64,000 nucleotides of DNA from Valencia hispanica (taxonomy: Eukaryota > Chordata > Actinopteri > Cyprinodontiformes > Valenciidae): NCBI GenBank assembly GCA_963556495.2, contig OY747721.1, forward strand, positions 12,092,649 through 12,156,648, in the 5' to 3' direction. Position numbers and translations under genes: made by a program. The notes under the pieces were generated by a model, which did no database searches, was not told where the DNA came from, and saw only the letters and a list, made by a program, of their open reading frames with translations. This document shows, piece after piece, positions 26,081 to 39,449 of the stretch (positions within the stretch are counted from its first letter, which is position 1; every line of letters starts with the position of its first letter).

Positions 26081-27229
26081 AGTGTTGTAACTGCAGTATG
26101 TAGACCGGTCATACCCGAGCCAAATGACTGATTATAGACTCTAGGTGTGTTTCAACTGCATAAACCGTTTCAAGGACAGTTTTCTGGTCCTGTTATTTAC
26201 CCCCGTCCATTTACAGGTTTTCTGGAGGAAAAGTGCAAAAGATTGCTGTTAAATTGAGATATGTATAAATCACTGATGTCTGCTTACAGGCAGCTGTCTT
26301 TCCTGAAAGAGGGAGTAAATCCATCAATCAAAGTAATAGCTCAGTGTTTTAAATGGTTTATATTCTAAATGGACAAAAACAAAACACAACTCCACTAGTT
26401 CAGTAACAGATTTTAAGTTAGATAAAGATGTGCACATATGAGGTATTGTTATATCAGGGCATAGAAGGAGGGGCTTGCTGAGAGAGCCATTCATCCACAA
26501 AAAAAAAACACAGTTCAGTTGCACACACTTTTTTTGTGTGCGTAAGTGTGTGGACTGAACGTCATCGGGGTACTACAGAGGTTTTACTTCCTCTTCTCAG
26601 CTTGCTGTGTGAAACCGCAAAAGGTTGCGTTGAGGATAAAGCACAGAAAAACCACACAAACATCCACCGGGTTCAACACACGCAGACTCAAAGACTCATT
26701 AGCTCCCCTATCTACCCCCCGTCTTTAATGTCCTGTGTACAGCGCAAAACAACCAGATCGGGACCGAAATCCAATCACGTCAGCTGCACGTGAGAGCTGA
26801 GGAGAAGCAGGCCCTGGAGTCTCTGGACTCTGTCCAAGGGAAACCAAACCTCAGGAGCACAGCAAACCACACATAAAATCAGCAGTCTCTATCCAGCCTA
26901 CCATGACCCCAAGCAGCACACACAAACACACACTCTTTGACCCAACTCTATACTCTCCCCGTTACACTGTATGCACACAGGGATCATGCCGACCTAAGCG
27001 GTGAGACTCTGGAGTTACCAAATTGAGCGGGGCTTGGCGACTCGGGTTTTGACGTGGGCTCGCTGGTGTGTGTGTGTGCATGAACACATGCAGGAGACAA
27101 CCATGCTGCCACTTAAGCTCAGCTCACATCAGCCTGTGCTATCTTTAGCAGCCGGGGTAAACTTTTAAAACTGCACAACAACTCTCACCCCACCTCCCAC
27201 CCAGCCAGAGTTTCCCTCACTTCAAGTAA

Positions 27230-27400
27230 GACAGCCTGGCTCTTTGGCAGCGGCTGCCCACTGGCCACAAGGTCACACGATTAATTACACAGAAAGTGGT
27301 AATCTCACCAGACAGATGGCAAGCAGGCCGCAGCTCAATTACTTTATGCCCAATTGAATCATTACTTACGTTATTTGCTACAGTGAAAAACACTGTAAAA
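27230..27400. promoter_or_regulatory. Candidate intronic conserved non-coding element
   Basis: A unique stretch with cacacgattaattacacag, gctcaattactttatgccca and attgaatcattacttacg. Dense homeodomain-type ATTA cores and no repeats. Composition-based only. Confidence 0.28.
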
Positions 27401-28048
27401 CTGCAAAATCAGGATTTGGGATACATCAGGGAGGGGGCGGGAGATTTCGGGACAGAGAGGCAGATGTATTTCTTACCAAGCAACGTTGACTTGGATCAAA
27501 AAGCGTGAAGACTACAAGCACGACTTTGTTAGCTTTTGGGAAAAATTGGAAGTTTGATGCAGCGCCGCAGAGTGCCAGAAAAAACAGATCTTTTTTTTTC
27601 TGAAAACCGGAACTGGTACAGAACATCGGCCCATGTGGAAACAGCCGGCTCCCGGCAGCTCCGCTGAGGAAACCGCATGACAAGGGCAATTTAAAATGTT
27701 AGGAAAGTGTCTGTTTCTTAAAAGAGGGTCAGGGAAAGAAGAGAGGGAGAGAAAAAGGCAGAGTTCTGGTTTTCCAGAGTTTTCTTTTCCTCTTAAGGGC
27801 GACTGGTTTGACATTGGGAAAGAAACCCTGCAGGCTCGCCTCCTTTCCTGAAAAGCCGTGAACAGCAAGTGCGAGCAGTCTCATCCCTACATCCACGCCA
27901 GTTCCCTGTAGATGCCTCCTCTTCGCTCATCGTTTCTTCGCTCATCCTGCCAACGGCTTCTGTGAACAATTAGAGGTAGAGTTTCCCAGCGTTTAGGACC
28001 GCAGCATCTCAATCTCTGGCCAGGAAGCTCCAGTGATTCAGCTGGCTC

Positions 28049-28050
<2 letters not shown>

Positions 28051-28085
<35 letters not shown>
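28051..28085 (+). repeat. (AG)n microsatellite
   Basis: A pure AG run of about 35 bp. Confidence 0.96.
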
Positions 28086-28087
<2 letters not shown>

Positions 28088-30199
28088 AGATTCCCCCTCA
28101 AGTTCAGGTCTGACGTTCAGTCTGTCGGCGTCTGTCGGCCTGTTTATGATTTACCATGACCACAGAGCCAAATGACGGCAAAATAAGAGCGCTGCGTCGA
28201 CTAGTAAATGTCGAGCGTGAAAGATCTCTGAATGCTAGAGGACTACCTCTACTGTGAACTCAATCAGCAATTGAGAGCAACAAATGCAACAAACGTTCCA
28301 AGGCGTGCACATCAAAATAGTCCATGGTTGTTTAAAATTAGCTATGGAAAATGCAACTGTGTGGGGGCAAAGGGTTTGGGAAGTCATTTCCATCAGGAGG
28401 ACAGATACAGATCATTTACGTGCATTGATCCCAAATGGAAAGTTCTGACTCAATACTAAGCGTCAAGCTATTCCTGCTAGTTATGTACAGGTGGAAAATA
28501 TGTTTTTCTAAGCTTACTGAAGCAAAAGTGTAAAACACTTCTTACTTTTGTAGAACTGTTGAGTATAACAAATTTGAAATCCATCATCTGACTGGGAATA
28601 GTTTAGAGGCCCGTTTTCCCAATTGTAAAATGATATCCAGGATCACTGAGAGCACTTCCAAGATTTTTTCCCCGTCTGAGTCAGGGTGAGGAATTCCACC
28701 GGCTAATAGATGGTAGACAGCAGTTGTTCTCCCATGGGGTGGAAGAGGGGCGGCAGCAAGCACTTGGGAAGAAACTTCCAGGCAAATCTGGAGAATATGA
28801 TGCCTAGATCTGAAAATGTGCAGCTAGGGTTTTTGGACTTTGAAGGATTCAAGTTGACCTCAAAATGTGGGGAAAGTCTTATGAATCTCCTCTGAGAAGG
28901 ATTTGCAATTTCTCATCTATTTAACCTCTAAACAGAGAAGAAGGTCACAGGCTTCCTGCCAGATTTTTCAGTTGCGTTATTGATCGGTTTGAAAGAGAAG
29001 CATCTTACAGATGGAATGTTTGAAATACTCCATATTTCTCTTTCCTAGTGCAAAAAAGAGAAATTCTAGACTTTTACCAGCAAATAGAACCATTTTAGCA
29101 ATACATTGAGAAAAGCACAAAAAGTAGGATAATCTCTGCGGCTGCAGCTTGTGATTGCAGAGAAGGGTAGATGAGTGTGTTTTTGCCGAGTTCCTTCTGT
29201 CTGAGGATTCTTGTGGATGCCGTTTGCCAGTGGCCCACACATGACCGTGGACCTTCCAGTCTTCACCCAGCTGCTGTGGGGCAGGCATGGGTGGCACCTG
29301 TCTTAAAAAAGCCTCGGCATTCACGCCGACTCCGGTTTCTTGAGGACGACTGCCTCGCAGTCAGGTGACATGCGCTAACGTGCACTTTCCCCGACACGGA
29401 TTGCAATCCGACCAACTAAACAGAGAGGTACTCGAGCACGATGGCAGCCACTTAAACAGCTTTGGCTTTGCAGCGAGGGAGGTCATATTCTCTCAGTTCT
29501 CTCTCTCTCTCTGTTTGATAGAGAAACCCTGCCCAAGATTCAAGCTGTGGCTTGAAGCTGTAAACCAAAGCTTCCCTCAACGCCTCTCAGCCACTCTGAC
29601 CACTGTTTTTGCATACCGCTCAGCTTGTGTAACCATTCGGTGGTTTTTGCACAACCAAAACAATGGCTGTTTAACAGACCAGGCAGGCTAAAGTGATCCA
29701 ATGTGAGTGTGCAATCTTTAGCAGATACAAGGAATCCTACCAAAAACCAATAAAAGCATTAAGAAACAAGTTTAAGGCATTCAGTGTCAGTGTTATCTAC
29801 TACTCAGTAAATCGAAGCTGGTAGTTGAAATTGGTGGGTTACAGCAGGGATACACCTGCAGCATAGTCATTTAAGTTGGGGAGGTGGTGGTGATGGGGGG
29901 TGCTGACAGGACCTGATTGAGCTCTTGGTATGGCAAAACACTCTGGTACTCACTCTGCTGCCCAGCAGACCACAGCCACGTTTTCCGCACCTCATTTGCA
30001 AAGCAATTCCGCTTCCCTCCCACTCGGTGCGCTCAGTGCATCTTTTTGTCATTCCTACAAGCAGGCTCCATTGGCTATGTCCACTGAGACGCTAAGAGCC
30101 ATGGAGTTTGGAAGCGACTGTAACCGGGTCTAAAGGAGACTGCTCTGAGAGCATTTTCACATGAAGCCCCCTCTCCCCCTCCATCTTACTGGTCCAACA

Positions 30200-30560
30200 C
30201 ACACTCACCCGTTCCCCTGCCTGACTAATGTGCCCTGACACTCGTACATCACTCGTAAATTGGCCAAATGAATTAACCACGGCCCCTGCTTAGCTTTACG
30301 GGCTTTAAATTGATTTTCTCCTTTCCATGTCTGTCCAATAATTGCATTTATCCATCTTGTTGAAGCCAGGTTTACACACTCGCACAAAGATCATGCCAAT
30401 CCCCCGGATACATTTTCCGCTCTGGTGGCAAGAGTTTGAGAGATTTGTCACTGGATCATAACAGGTAATTTAAACAACAATTAGCTTGACACCGCCGCCA
30501 TATGTCAATGTCTGGACCCTTCTTGGACAGGCCTTCACCAAGAGCAATAAGATGCTTTCC
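30200..30560. promoter_or_regulatory. Candidate intronic conserved non-coding element
   Basis: The repeat-free block contains aattaaccacggcccctgct, ccaataattgcatttatcca and aacaacaattagcttgacac. It stands out against the flanking simple sequence. Conservation is not testable here. Confidence 0.3.
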
Positions 30561-33399
30561 AGCTCTTCATCTGTCTGTGAGTTACCCTCCTCATCTGTCA
30601 AGGTGTGACGAACAGAGCCCTGTAATACTTTTTTATCTACCATCCAAGCCTCCAGGTTGAAACAGCAAACACCCACTGCAGGGAAGAAAGCAGCAGCTAC
30701 GAGCTCCAGTTATTCACAGACTGATTCAGACCAAAAGAAGCAGAGCTGTGAGCATCAGTGGGGGTCATCTCCACACTTGTGAGTGTTTGAACAGAAGTGC
30801 ATTAGACACTGGAGGAGGCGGCAAGGGGGGCAATGGACAATTCAGCTATGTAAACATGCAGCAACTTCCTTCCCTCCAGTCCTTCAGGCCTTGCACTGAG
30901 ACAAGTCACTGTTTAAACAGCACACACAGCATTCCTGTGCCTGGGCCCCGGCCAGCTGCTGCATCCTAACTGCAGGCAGGCCCGCCCGCCTGAGCAGAGA
31001 CAGACACAGGCCTTACACCGGCAAGGGTCATCCACAACAAACAAAGAGCTTTTATACACATCCAAGCCTAGATTCATCTCCAGGAAAACGGTCCCGAGGG
31101 CCTGGGACGCTTACTGCTGGTAATTGCTGACCGATATGGTCCGACAGCCCTCCCAAAGAAGAGAGATTATAGTGAAAACCATCCCAACCCTGATGGATCC
31201 TTCCAGAAACTGCTCAATTCCCCGTACAATGACAAAGCTGGAAATGTATCTTTATTGTTATTTGAAAGATGCAAAGCATGGCAGACAATAAAGATAGAGG
31301 AAGCAGTAAAGAGGAGATAAAATGGCCTCCTGGTTCTAAAGTGCATGGTGACGTGCATCACATGACACAAAGGCCATGTCTGTTTAGTGATGCTGGTCTC
31401 CAACCTTAACTTTCATTATAGCTGTGCTGCATGGAAATTGACCTTTGGTTTACTCACTGAAGGACGGTAAACATCTTTACGTGAGAAAACGCATTCATAA
31501 AATGAACTCCCACATTTTTACCCAAGCTGAAAATTAATTCCACTACAAGAGATCAAATGATGCATATGTTTTATTTTTGTTTATACTTTGCACCACCCCC
31601 ACACTTCATTGGCAGCCCACGCAAAAAATATGTAAAATTAATTATTCTTTTATTGGAATAGCATAATTTTACACAGAAAAAATGACAAATTTAGTGTGAG
31701 TACACGCCAACTAAGGGTTTTCTTTTCAGTAAATCACAGTTCCCAGTTGTAATTTATACCATGGGTCGTCGCTTTAAATAGGTGATGTATGATTCCCTGT
31801 TTCACTGGATTGTAAATTTGAAGCCACAGAGGCCAATTTCAGTTAGCCACTCTTCAAAATGTGAACGATGACAGAATATGTCATTCAAGTAAATCAGACA
31901 GGTGTTGATTTATGTAGGTCTGGAACTGGCTTATTGCTTAAATATCTATCCATATCTACTTTAAAAGCTTACAACAACCAGAACTGTGATAAACAAGGCT
32001 GGACAAATTAATATTAATAATACTAAAATGTATTTTAAGGTTTTTGTAAACAGCATCAGGGATTCTAATAATTGTGGAGTGTGCCAGATTTCTTGAAGAT
32101 CTCAAAACTCAGAGGCCAGAATCTCCCCACTGGTTGCTTAGCTGTTTTTCAAACAAAATCTGAGGTTTTAATAAAAAACAGTCACCAGGGAACCTGCTGG
32201 AATAAGACTTTTATTCCACTCAGGATCAGGATCCGTCATTCAGAAACCAGGATGTAAAATATTCACTCTGATGTTCGCCTGAGCCAAAGCATGTAAATTT
32301 AAGTTCTGGAAACATGTGCTGCACCAATCTGTGTTTAATGTTTAACACAGAGAACTAGTGAATCAGCTGTCATTCATTCAGGCTTGGTTTTATTATAGGA
32401 TGGCTCCAATCGCAGCCCTCCACAGTCCGAGCTGCCAACCGCGGGTCATTATTCCAATCAAACAGCAATTTCAGGGGGGCCAGATTCCATTGTTTTCCGC
32501 CTCAGCAGTGCCACATTCCCTGTTGCTTATGTGTTTGTCTGCCAGTCCACTTGGTTGGTTTTTCGGCTGTGAATCCATCTCTGTGCGTGCCTTCGGGCCG
32601 GACGGCAAGGGCCACTCATCTCACCTCGGGACAGTTGTCCAAACAAGACGCTCCTTTCACTCCTGACCCCTCGGGGGAGAATGACAATTGACAATTCACT
32701 TCCACGAGTCAATTTGTTCACTTTCGGAGTTGACCCTGAGCGCTGCTGTCACGCTGGCCTCTAACTGCGGAGGACTGAATACACAATGAGGACTGCGGGT
32801 GACAACAGCTGAAGACATGTTAAAATCTAAATTATATAAGGATTTTCCAAAGTAAGTCTTTAAAATTGACACAAAAGGAGATTAAATAAACTGAAGGAAA
32901 AAAATGGTTTTAATTTTTTATTAGCAGTTGTTTTGCTGAATGCTGCGTTTTTTTAAAAACCCAACAAACCAAACTCAGCATGTGCGGACATGACAGCCTG
33001 TTCACGTGACATGTTATTTAGTGCTGTACACAAGTTGACAGCTGTCTCTTTATAAGAGACGCTTTATTATTGTGTGTAAATAGGTTTCTAACAGCTGGTT
33101 AAAGAGCTCACATAGGAATTTACTCCTAATCTGTTTTCCATTGGAATTGGTTCATCAACCAAAGGAGGGAGGGAAAAAGGAGAAATTCAGCACAGTTCCA
33201 CATTGCATGGGTAAAGGGGGTTACATTTTATTAGCCTTGTGCATTTTCAAGTAATCTTGCCAAAATGTTTTTTCTTTTCCAAATCCCAACATAATCCTCA
33301 GATTAGTAGATGAAATTATTTCTGCTTGCACTCTTAAAAGCTCACCCTCACCTTTTGCAGCCAGCACCGGATTCACAACCATTTTCTTTTTTTTTCAAA

Positions 33400-33720
33400 C
33401 AATAATAATACAACCGCAAAACAAGCGGACGCTCACCTCATTAGCGCACTCACCCTTTTGCTTCTAAAACCCCACACGCAATCACGCTCTCGCTCCGCGA
33501 AGCTTATCTGGGCCACAATTAAAAGTTTAATTAGTAAGATTAAAAATACATCGACTGGAATTTTATCACCTTAAACTCTGGCCATTATGTGTTTAAGCAC
33601 ACGCTTCTGCCTCCTTCCCCATCTGAGCAATTTGTGAACAGATTATCTGCATGCTGAAAATCCCCTGGCTGCTTTAAGAGCGGAGATATAAACCGGACAC
33701 AAAAGAAAACAGTTTTCATA
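33400..33720. promoter_or_regulatory. Candidate intronic conserved non-coding element
   Basis: Unique sequence includes ggccacaattaaaagtttaa, ttagtaagattaaaaataca and gtgaacagattatctgcatg. It lies just left of the internally deleted Tc1 element. Composition-based only. Confidence 0.28.
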
Positions 33721-33761
33721 ATATGTCGCGGACCCTGTGCAGCTAAAGAGATGTTGAAAAA

Positions 33762-34416
33762 ACACAATGGCTTGCAAAACTATTCACAGCCCTTGAATTT
33801 TTTTTTTTATTCACATTTTGTCATGTTACCACCACAAACTTCCAGACATTTTACTGGACTTTATTTGATAGATCTACACAATGTGTAGCATAATTGTGAA
33901 AAAGGAAAGATAGAAGACATTTTTTATCAACACAAATCTGAAAACTGTGACGCAATTTATATTCAGTCACTGTGGGGATATTGCCCTATATTAGGGCTTA
34001 AACCATCATCAACTACGACCTTGGGACAAAGGTGAATGTCACTGTTTCTGCTAAGGAAAGGCTTCCCCGCAGCATGATGCTGCCATTACCATGTTTCACT
34101 GCAAGGACTGTTTTGAACATATGGCAAATAAATTTCATGTTTTGTCCTATTTGACCAGAGTACCTTCTCTACATGTCCGCTACATGGCTTTTGGCAAACA
34201 GCAAGGTAACTTCTGAAGAGGAAATGTTGCACTTTTATGGGTATTAAAGTAAAGGGAGAATGAATATAAATTCATGCCACACTTTTCAGGTTTAAAAAAA
34301 ACAAAAAAAAATTTCCTTTCACTTGACAATTACGTGCTACTTTTTGTTGCTCTATCACATACAGCCAATTTAACTTCATGTTTGTAACGGACACTTTATT
34401 TTTGCAAGGCACTGTA
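33762..34416 (-). mobile_element. Internally deleted Tc1-like element with both terminal repeats
   Basis: The left end acacaatggcttgcaaaact and the right end tttgcaaggcactgta are inverted repeats of the Tc1-like family. Within, on the minus strand, the relic KHGNGSIML (about 34063-34106) marks a transposase fragment. At about 655 bp it is half the length of the 15.1-kb copy, so it is a deletion derivative. Both the transposase frame and the DDE residues are broken. Confidence 0.75.
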
Positions 34417-34745
34417 TTACTAAAAAATGCTGCAAGGTCCCAAATTTTATGTACAAATTCTAATTTGTTTATAAGATAAGGGGGGTGTTTATGTTACATA
34501 GAGCAAAAACTGCAGATGAAAATACGTGGAAAGGGTATTAAAAGATGAAATAAGCACAAATGAGATTCTTCCTCCTTCGATATTATGTTCCAGGGCATTT
34601 TTACCGCATCCATAACAGGCTGGTGTACCACAGGTGTTCCCTGCACACTGGCACAGCTAGTCATTATCTGGCCCAATGTGATCATTAAGAGCTGAGATGG
34701 CAGCGTGGCACCCCCTCCCCGTGTGTGCAGACACATGCATAATCT

Positions 34746-34773
34746 GGGGGGGGGGGGGGGGGGGGGGGGGGGG
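34746..34773 (+). repeat. Poly(G) tract of 28
   Basis: There are 28 consecutive G residues. Such a run is G-quadruplex-prone on the + strand and error-prone in sequencing, so its length should be treated as approximate. Confidence 0.95.
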
Positions 34774-35934
34774 TATCTCCAAAGGAAACTCAAGGATTCT
34801 TTATCAGTTGTTGTAATAAAAATAGTTAAGAGGAGGATGGGTTGTGGGGGTTTCCTTTCTCAGTGTAATTCATGTTAGTGCTGGTGCACTTTGACCCCTT
34901 CCAAACACACTCTGCTATCCAAACAGAAGGCCTATGCTACCGGAATTCCTCCACCATCATGAAGGCCCCCCCGCACTCGGAGGTTTTTAGGGCTAAATTT
35001 TTCTTGATGATGACGAGGGTGGGAAAAAGAGACTTGGAAGCAAGTGGGTAAGTGTAGGAGGCCAAAAAAGAGGAGGGGGCATTCAAAGGCAGAAGCCACA
35101 CACATGAACACATGCTTGGTCGTCAGGCGATGATTGAAAACTGAACTCTCCTGTTCCAATCCGTCCTCTCTCCCTTTTTCTTTTCCTTCGCACACAGGAA
35201 GATAAATGTGAAGCCCAGGGGCACTATTGTTTGGACATCTAACCAGGAACTGTCGCTGCTCTCATTGCCCTGGCATTAACAGCAATTATGCGGTCTATTC
35301 AGGCGGCTTTTGTGCGTCCGACCCCCAGGTCCCCCAACCCCACTGTGGGCCCTTCACTCACACACGCAGAGGCCTAGCACACATTTCCCGCTTTTCTCTG
35401 CTCCCTCCCACTCCTCTGCTGGTGAACTCATTTGGCTACTGGACCCATTATGAATGAACTTACAGAACCATTCAGGCAGGCAAAAGAACGCGCATGCCGA
35501 GAGTATTTCTGGACTGATGTCTGAGCTCAAAGAATGCCTCACTTTCAACGTTGTGTACATGCAGTCAGATGCACATTTTCTGAAAAACAACATTTTTCTA
35601 TTCTGTGAGGGGGAAAAAATAAAAGGAAAGTCAGGATGATAATCTCCTGAAACCAGGTTTATCCAAAACACCACCCATAACCTTTATATCTAAAAGAAGT
35701 AAATCAATAGTCATTAACTTTATCTTTTCAGCAGATGCAGTGCTGTTGCACTGCCAATGAGAAATATAAAATCTTCAACAATCACTTCAGCTCATCTTAT
35801 CACTGTTCTCTGCAAGTTTGCAAAAGATTAGGCTTTTCAATGACAGGCAATGGGTTATTGGTGCCTAATATATCTAATATCATTATCTACAACAACTCCT
35901 TAAAGAACTAATTAACTAATTATGTGAGCTACAA

Positions 35935-35985
35935 CAACACTTAATTTCCCTCTGGGATCAATAAAGTATTTTTGAATTTAATTTT
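35935..35985 (+). repeat. LINE/SINE 3' tail fragment
   Basis: Carries tttccctctgggatcaataa followed by agtatttttgaattt, the 3'-terminal phrase shared by many fish LINEs and their SINE partners. The same phrase occurs inverted at about 37163-37205. Confidence 0.5.
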
Positions 35986-36202
35986 TATTGAATTAATGAA
36001 GCCAAATATGTTTCAATTTTATATCAATCATCAACAACTATTCATGTATGTATCAAAGCCCACAAAAAAACCTGGCTACACAGGCGCCAAACCTACACAA
36101 CCCCATGCAACACTGATAGACCTCATGTGATTGTCTGATCGGCATGGCAACAAATTCACTCATTGAGAAAATTTCCATTTAAGTTATCTACTTTGGTTAT
36201 GA

Positions 36203-36985
36203 CAGGGATTGTCAAAGCGTGAGGCAGGGTCCCTGAGGGGGAGCCTGGTGTTTCCTGACATGAGGAGGCGTTGCCTTAACTCAGGTGCAGGACCTGTCTG
36301 AGTAATAAAGACGTATGGACGACTCTAAGTGATGCTATGATTGATGAGGAGAGAAAGAGATGAAAACATAAGCAGAGACATGATGATGGATACCTTGTTG
36401 TAGGTGCTACAGTGGCCAGTAAGTAATAAAAACAGACCTGATTGAATTTCAACACTGAATATGACACATTAAAATTTTACAAGCCATGTAAATCATAGTG
36501 TTTGTTTTTTCCAGGAGAAAAGCTAAACAGGCAACAGGCAGAAAAATGACTACAATAAAAATCAAAGAACTCCACTGATCTTCTTTTTACTTACATTTAA
36601 AGTATTATCATCTCAATAGAAATGTTCTGTGGTTTTTTGCACCAGTTAAACTTAGCAACACAATTTAGTTTTGTTTTTTAGGGAAAAAGCACAGGCTGAT
36701 GAATCAGTCTACTTTATTTCTAACGTTTGAGCAAAGTGACGTTCTGACTGGACTTCATGTTAAAAAACAACAGCACAAAAAATGACAGGTGCTACTTCAT
36801 TTTTTGATACACCAGAAAAGGGGTAAAAAATAAAAAATAAATACTGGAAATTCAAAAATCTTTTCTGGAATCGAAATTAAAAGTGACCTACATTTTTTCC
36901 CTGTCTTGTTGAGATAGGATGTGGCACTTGAAAATCTGCTACTAAAGTGGCGTGGGGCTCAACGCGAAAAGTCTCAGAACCACTG
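36203..36985. mobile_element. Possible non-autonomous hAT element
   Basis: The left end cagggattgtcaaagcgtga and the right end (read inverted) cagtggttctgagacttttc resemble hAT termini. The flanking 8-mers (ggttatga and ggctacac) agree at only 5 of 8 positions, so the target duplication is not convincing. About 783 bp with no transposase ORF. Confidence 0.45.
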
Positions 36986-37159
36986 GGCTACACAGTGGCC
37001 ATATTGGAATTATTGTTTTTAGTTAGATTTCTTGATAAACCTTTAAAAATGTAGGTAAAATGACAACTTTTGAAGAATATTTGTAGTTTTTACAAATTAA
37101 TTTACCTTACAATCTAAACACATGCAACCATTAAGGAACAATGATGCCCAATGTAAAAT

Positions 37160-37440
37160 GACTTTTGATTCAATTCAAAAATACTTTAATAATCACAAAG
37201 GGAAATAACATGTTGTTATAACTGATATCAATGTATTTTCAAAGAGTCGTTGTGGATGGTGATGCTCTGGGTGGGACGGATCTCCAGAAGCAGTCAGTGT
37301 TACAACAAACCTGATGAGGCCTCTGACTGAAGACCGTTGCTGTGAAACAGTCTCATGACTGACATTCATGCAAGCAGCTCAATTTCCAGGCAGCAGAGAC
37401 AATATTCCACAGTAGCATGTCCTGGATGGCACCGTCAGTT
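37160..37440 (-). mobile_element. LINE 3' end fragment, L2/Rex1-like
   Basis: Read on the minus strand, ggtcttcagtcagaggcctc and the following text end in ccctttgtgattattaaagt and atttttgaattgaatc, a LINE 3' UTR and tail. No coding sequence remains. Confidence 0.5.
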
Positions 37441-38289
37441 AGCACTGCTAATCCACCTCATTTGCTTTTGCCGCTCCCCTTTAAATCTCTGTCTGGCCTT
37501 CATGATGGATGGAAGAGATGCTTTGAATTTCCTCCTCATCTGCTATTTACGCCTATATGGCACCATTTTTCCAGTTGTATATTTTACTTTCTAGTTATCT
37601 CTACATCATATTCTGTAAGACGACATAAAACAACCTACTCTGAATAAGGTAAAGCATGTCTGGTTTGTGTTTTTTGCTTCAGAAGAAAGGTTAGAAAGGA
37701 CTTACAACACCTGCATGGGTATCAGGGCCTCCTAATGACAATCCACTGTCCTCCAAGTATGTACAATTTTAAAGCCATTTTTTCCAAAACATACATTTTC
37801 TTAAGTAAAAGGAACCTGGATGTAAACCAGTTGGATTGTATTGAATTGAATTTTTGACTACATATACTTGTAATTATGGGGCAATTTAAACAAAATGAAC
37901 TGGTGCTAATGAAAAGCAAGAAAAAAAGACAACACCTGTATACCGATTTAACTGGTCGCTACACGCTCACGTATGCTGACACAGAATAATTTCATTTCCA
38001 TGTTCGACGGAGCCCCCCCTACCCTGAGGGCCAGCAAAGCTACCCTATATTTAACAGATGACACAAGTTGCATTCCAGATGTACAGTGCTATCTTTGTGT
38101 TTCGCTCTATAGAAATGCACTGGAGAGGCAAAGGAGAAAGCAGAAGAGGAAGGGGGTTACACTCGCTCTTAACGGGGGGCAGGAGGCTGGGGTGAGAGAG
38201 ACCCCAGTGCACAGCTGCTTAACTAACTAATGCCCCCCTCCCCAAGATACAGAAAAGCAGAGCACAGCGACTCACTGACAGAAACAGGC

Positions 38290-38800
38290 AGAGATACAAA
38301 AGGTGAAAATGGATTTGTTCATTTAAAGAATAATTTGTTTGACCGGGCCGCACTCTATGTTAATGAGTAACAGGCATAATCTGTCACACTGCAGTCAGAA
38401 TTAGGCCTCAGATTAGCTGTTAATGCATTAAAAACCCATGAAGTCAGTCATTTCTCTTTTTTCTTCTTTTTTCTTTTTTAAAAAAAGGAGGTCCAAAGCA
38501 GACTTGACTGCAGCTGCTACACCCAAACGCAGCCCACAGTGCCACCAGGGAGCCACTGCTCCCTTCGCACTAGTTTAAAATCTGATTAGAAACACACCCC
38601 ACGAACGGATTTCTTTTTTTTTTTTTTTTTGTGCCTCTGCTGCGTTTCGAGCAGCCAGACAGATCAAAGACGTCTTCACATCATCAGCATTAGACAATTA
38701 AGGCCCACATATTTTATACTTTACACACACGTCCTCTGTAAATATTTACAGCACAAATATTTTTTCCATTCATTCACCGGGCGCTAACAAAACCCCACTG
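38290..38800. promoter_or_regulatory. Candidate intronic enhancer with exact TCF/LEF core
   Basis: The block contains agattagctgttaatgcatt and, at 38661-38669, AGATCAAAG, an exact TCF/LEF core, followed by agcattagacaattaaggcc. A poly-T patch at about 38611-38630 interrupts it. The enhancer role is inference. Confidence 0.33.
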
Positions 38801-38839
38801 TACCGACACCCCACACCCTCCACCCCTTCTTCCTCTCCT

Positions 38840-39180
38840 CCTCACCGTTCCTACATCTGCGATTCATTGACTTTACAATTTACCACATGTCGAGATGGGA
38901 GAAGTCGAGCCTCAAACTGAATCAGGGCGCAAATATGCGAGTGATTTATTGTTTTAAAAAAAATAAATAAATAAAATTAAAAACCCCGGCTGATTTAGAG
39001 CAACGGCACTTTTTTTTTTCCTTCATAGTGAGCCTTACTCCTATTGGCAGACCATGAACAATTATAGTTTGGACTAATTAAGCTCTGAGAATGTTGCTGC
39101 GCACCGCTAATGTCAAGCAGACCCCAATTTCAGTTTAATGGTGCCAAACTTTGCTTCCCAGCTCCCTCCCACTTCCAGCT
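38840..39180. promoter_or_regulatory. Candidate intronic conserved non-coding element
   Basis: Contains cgattcattgactttacaat, ggactaattaagctctgaga and tttcagtttaatggtgccaa in otherwise repeat-free sequence immediately left of the GA array. Composition-based only. Confidence 0.28.
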
Positions 39181-39306
39181 CTCTATCTTAACTCCTTAAA
39201 TCCAAAGCAGATTGGACTTTTTATGGCTGTTTATTAAGTCGAAGAAAATAAATTTAAAAAATAACCTTTTCTCTCTTTTTTGCTCACACAGAATGAGAAG
39301 AGAGAC

Positions 39307-39449
<143 letters not shown>

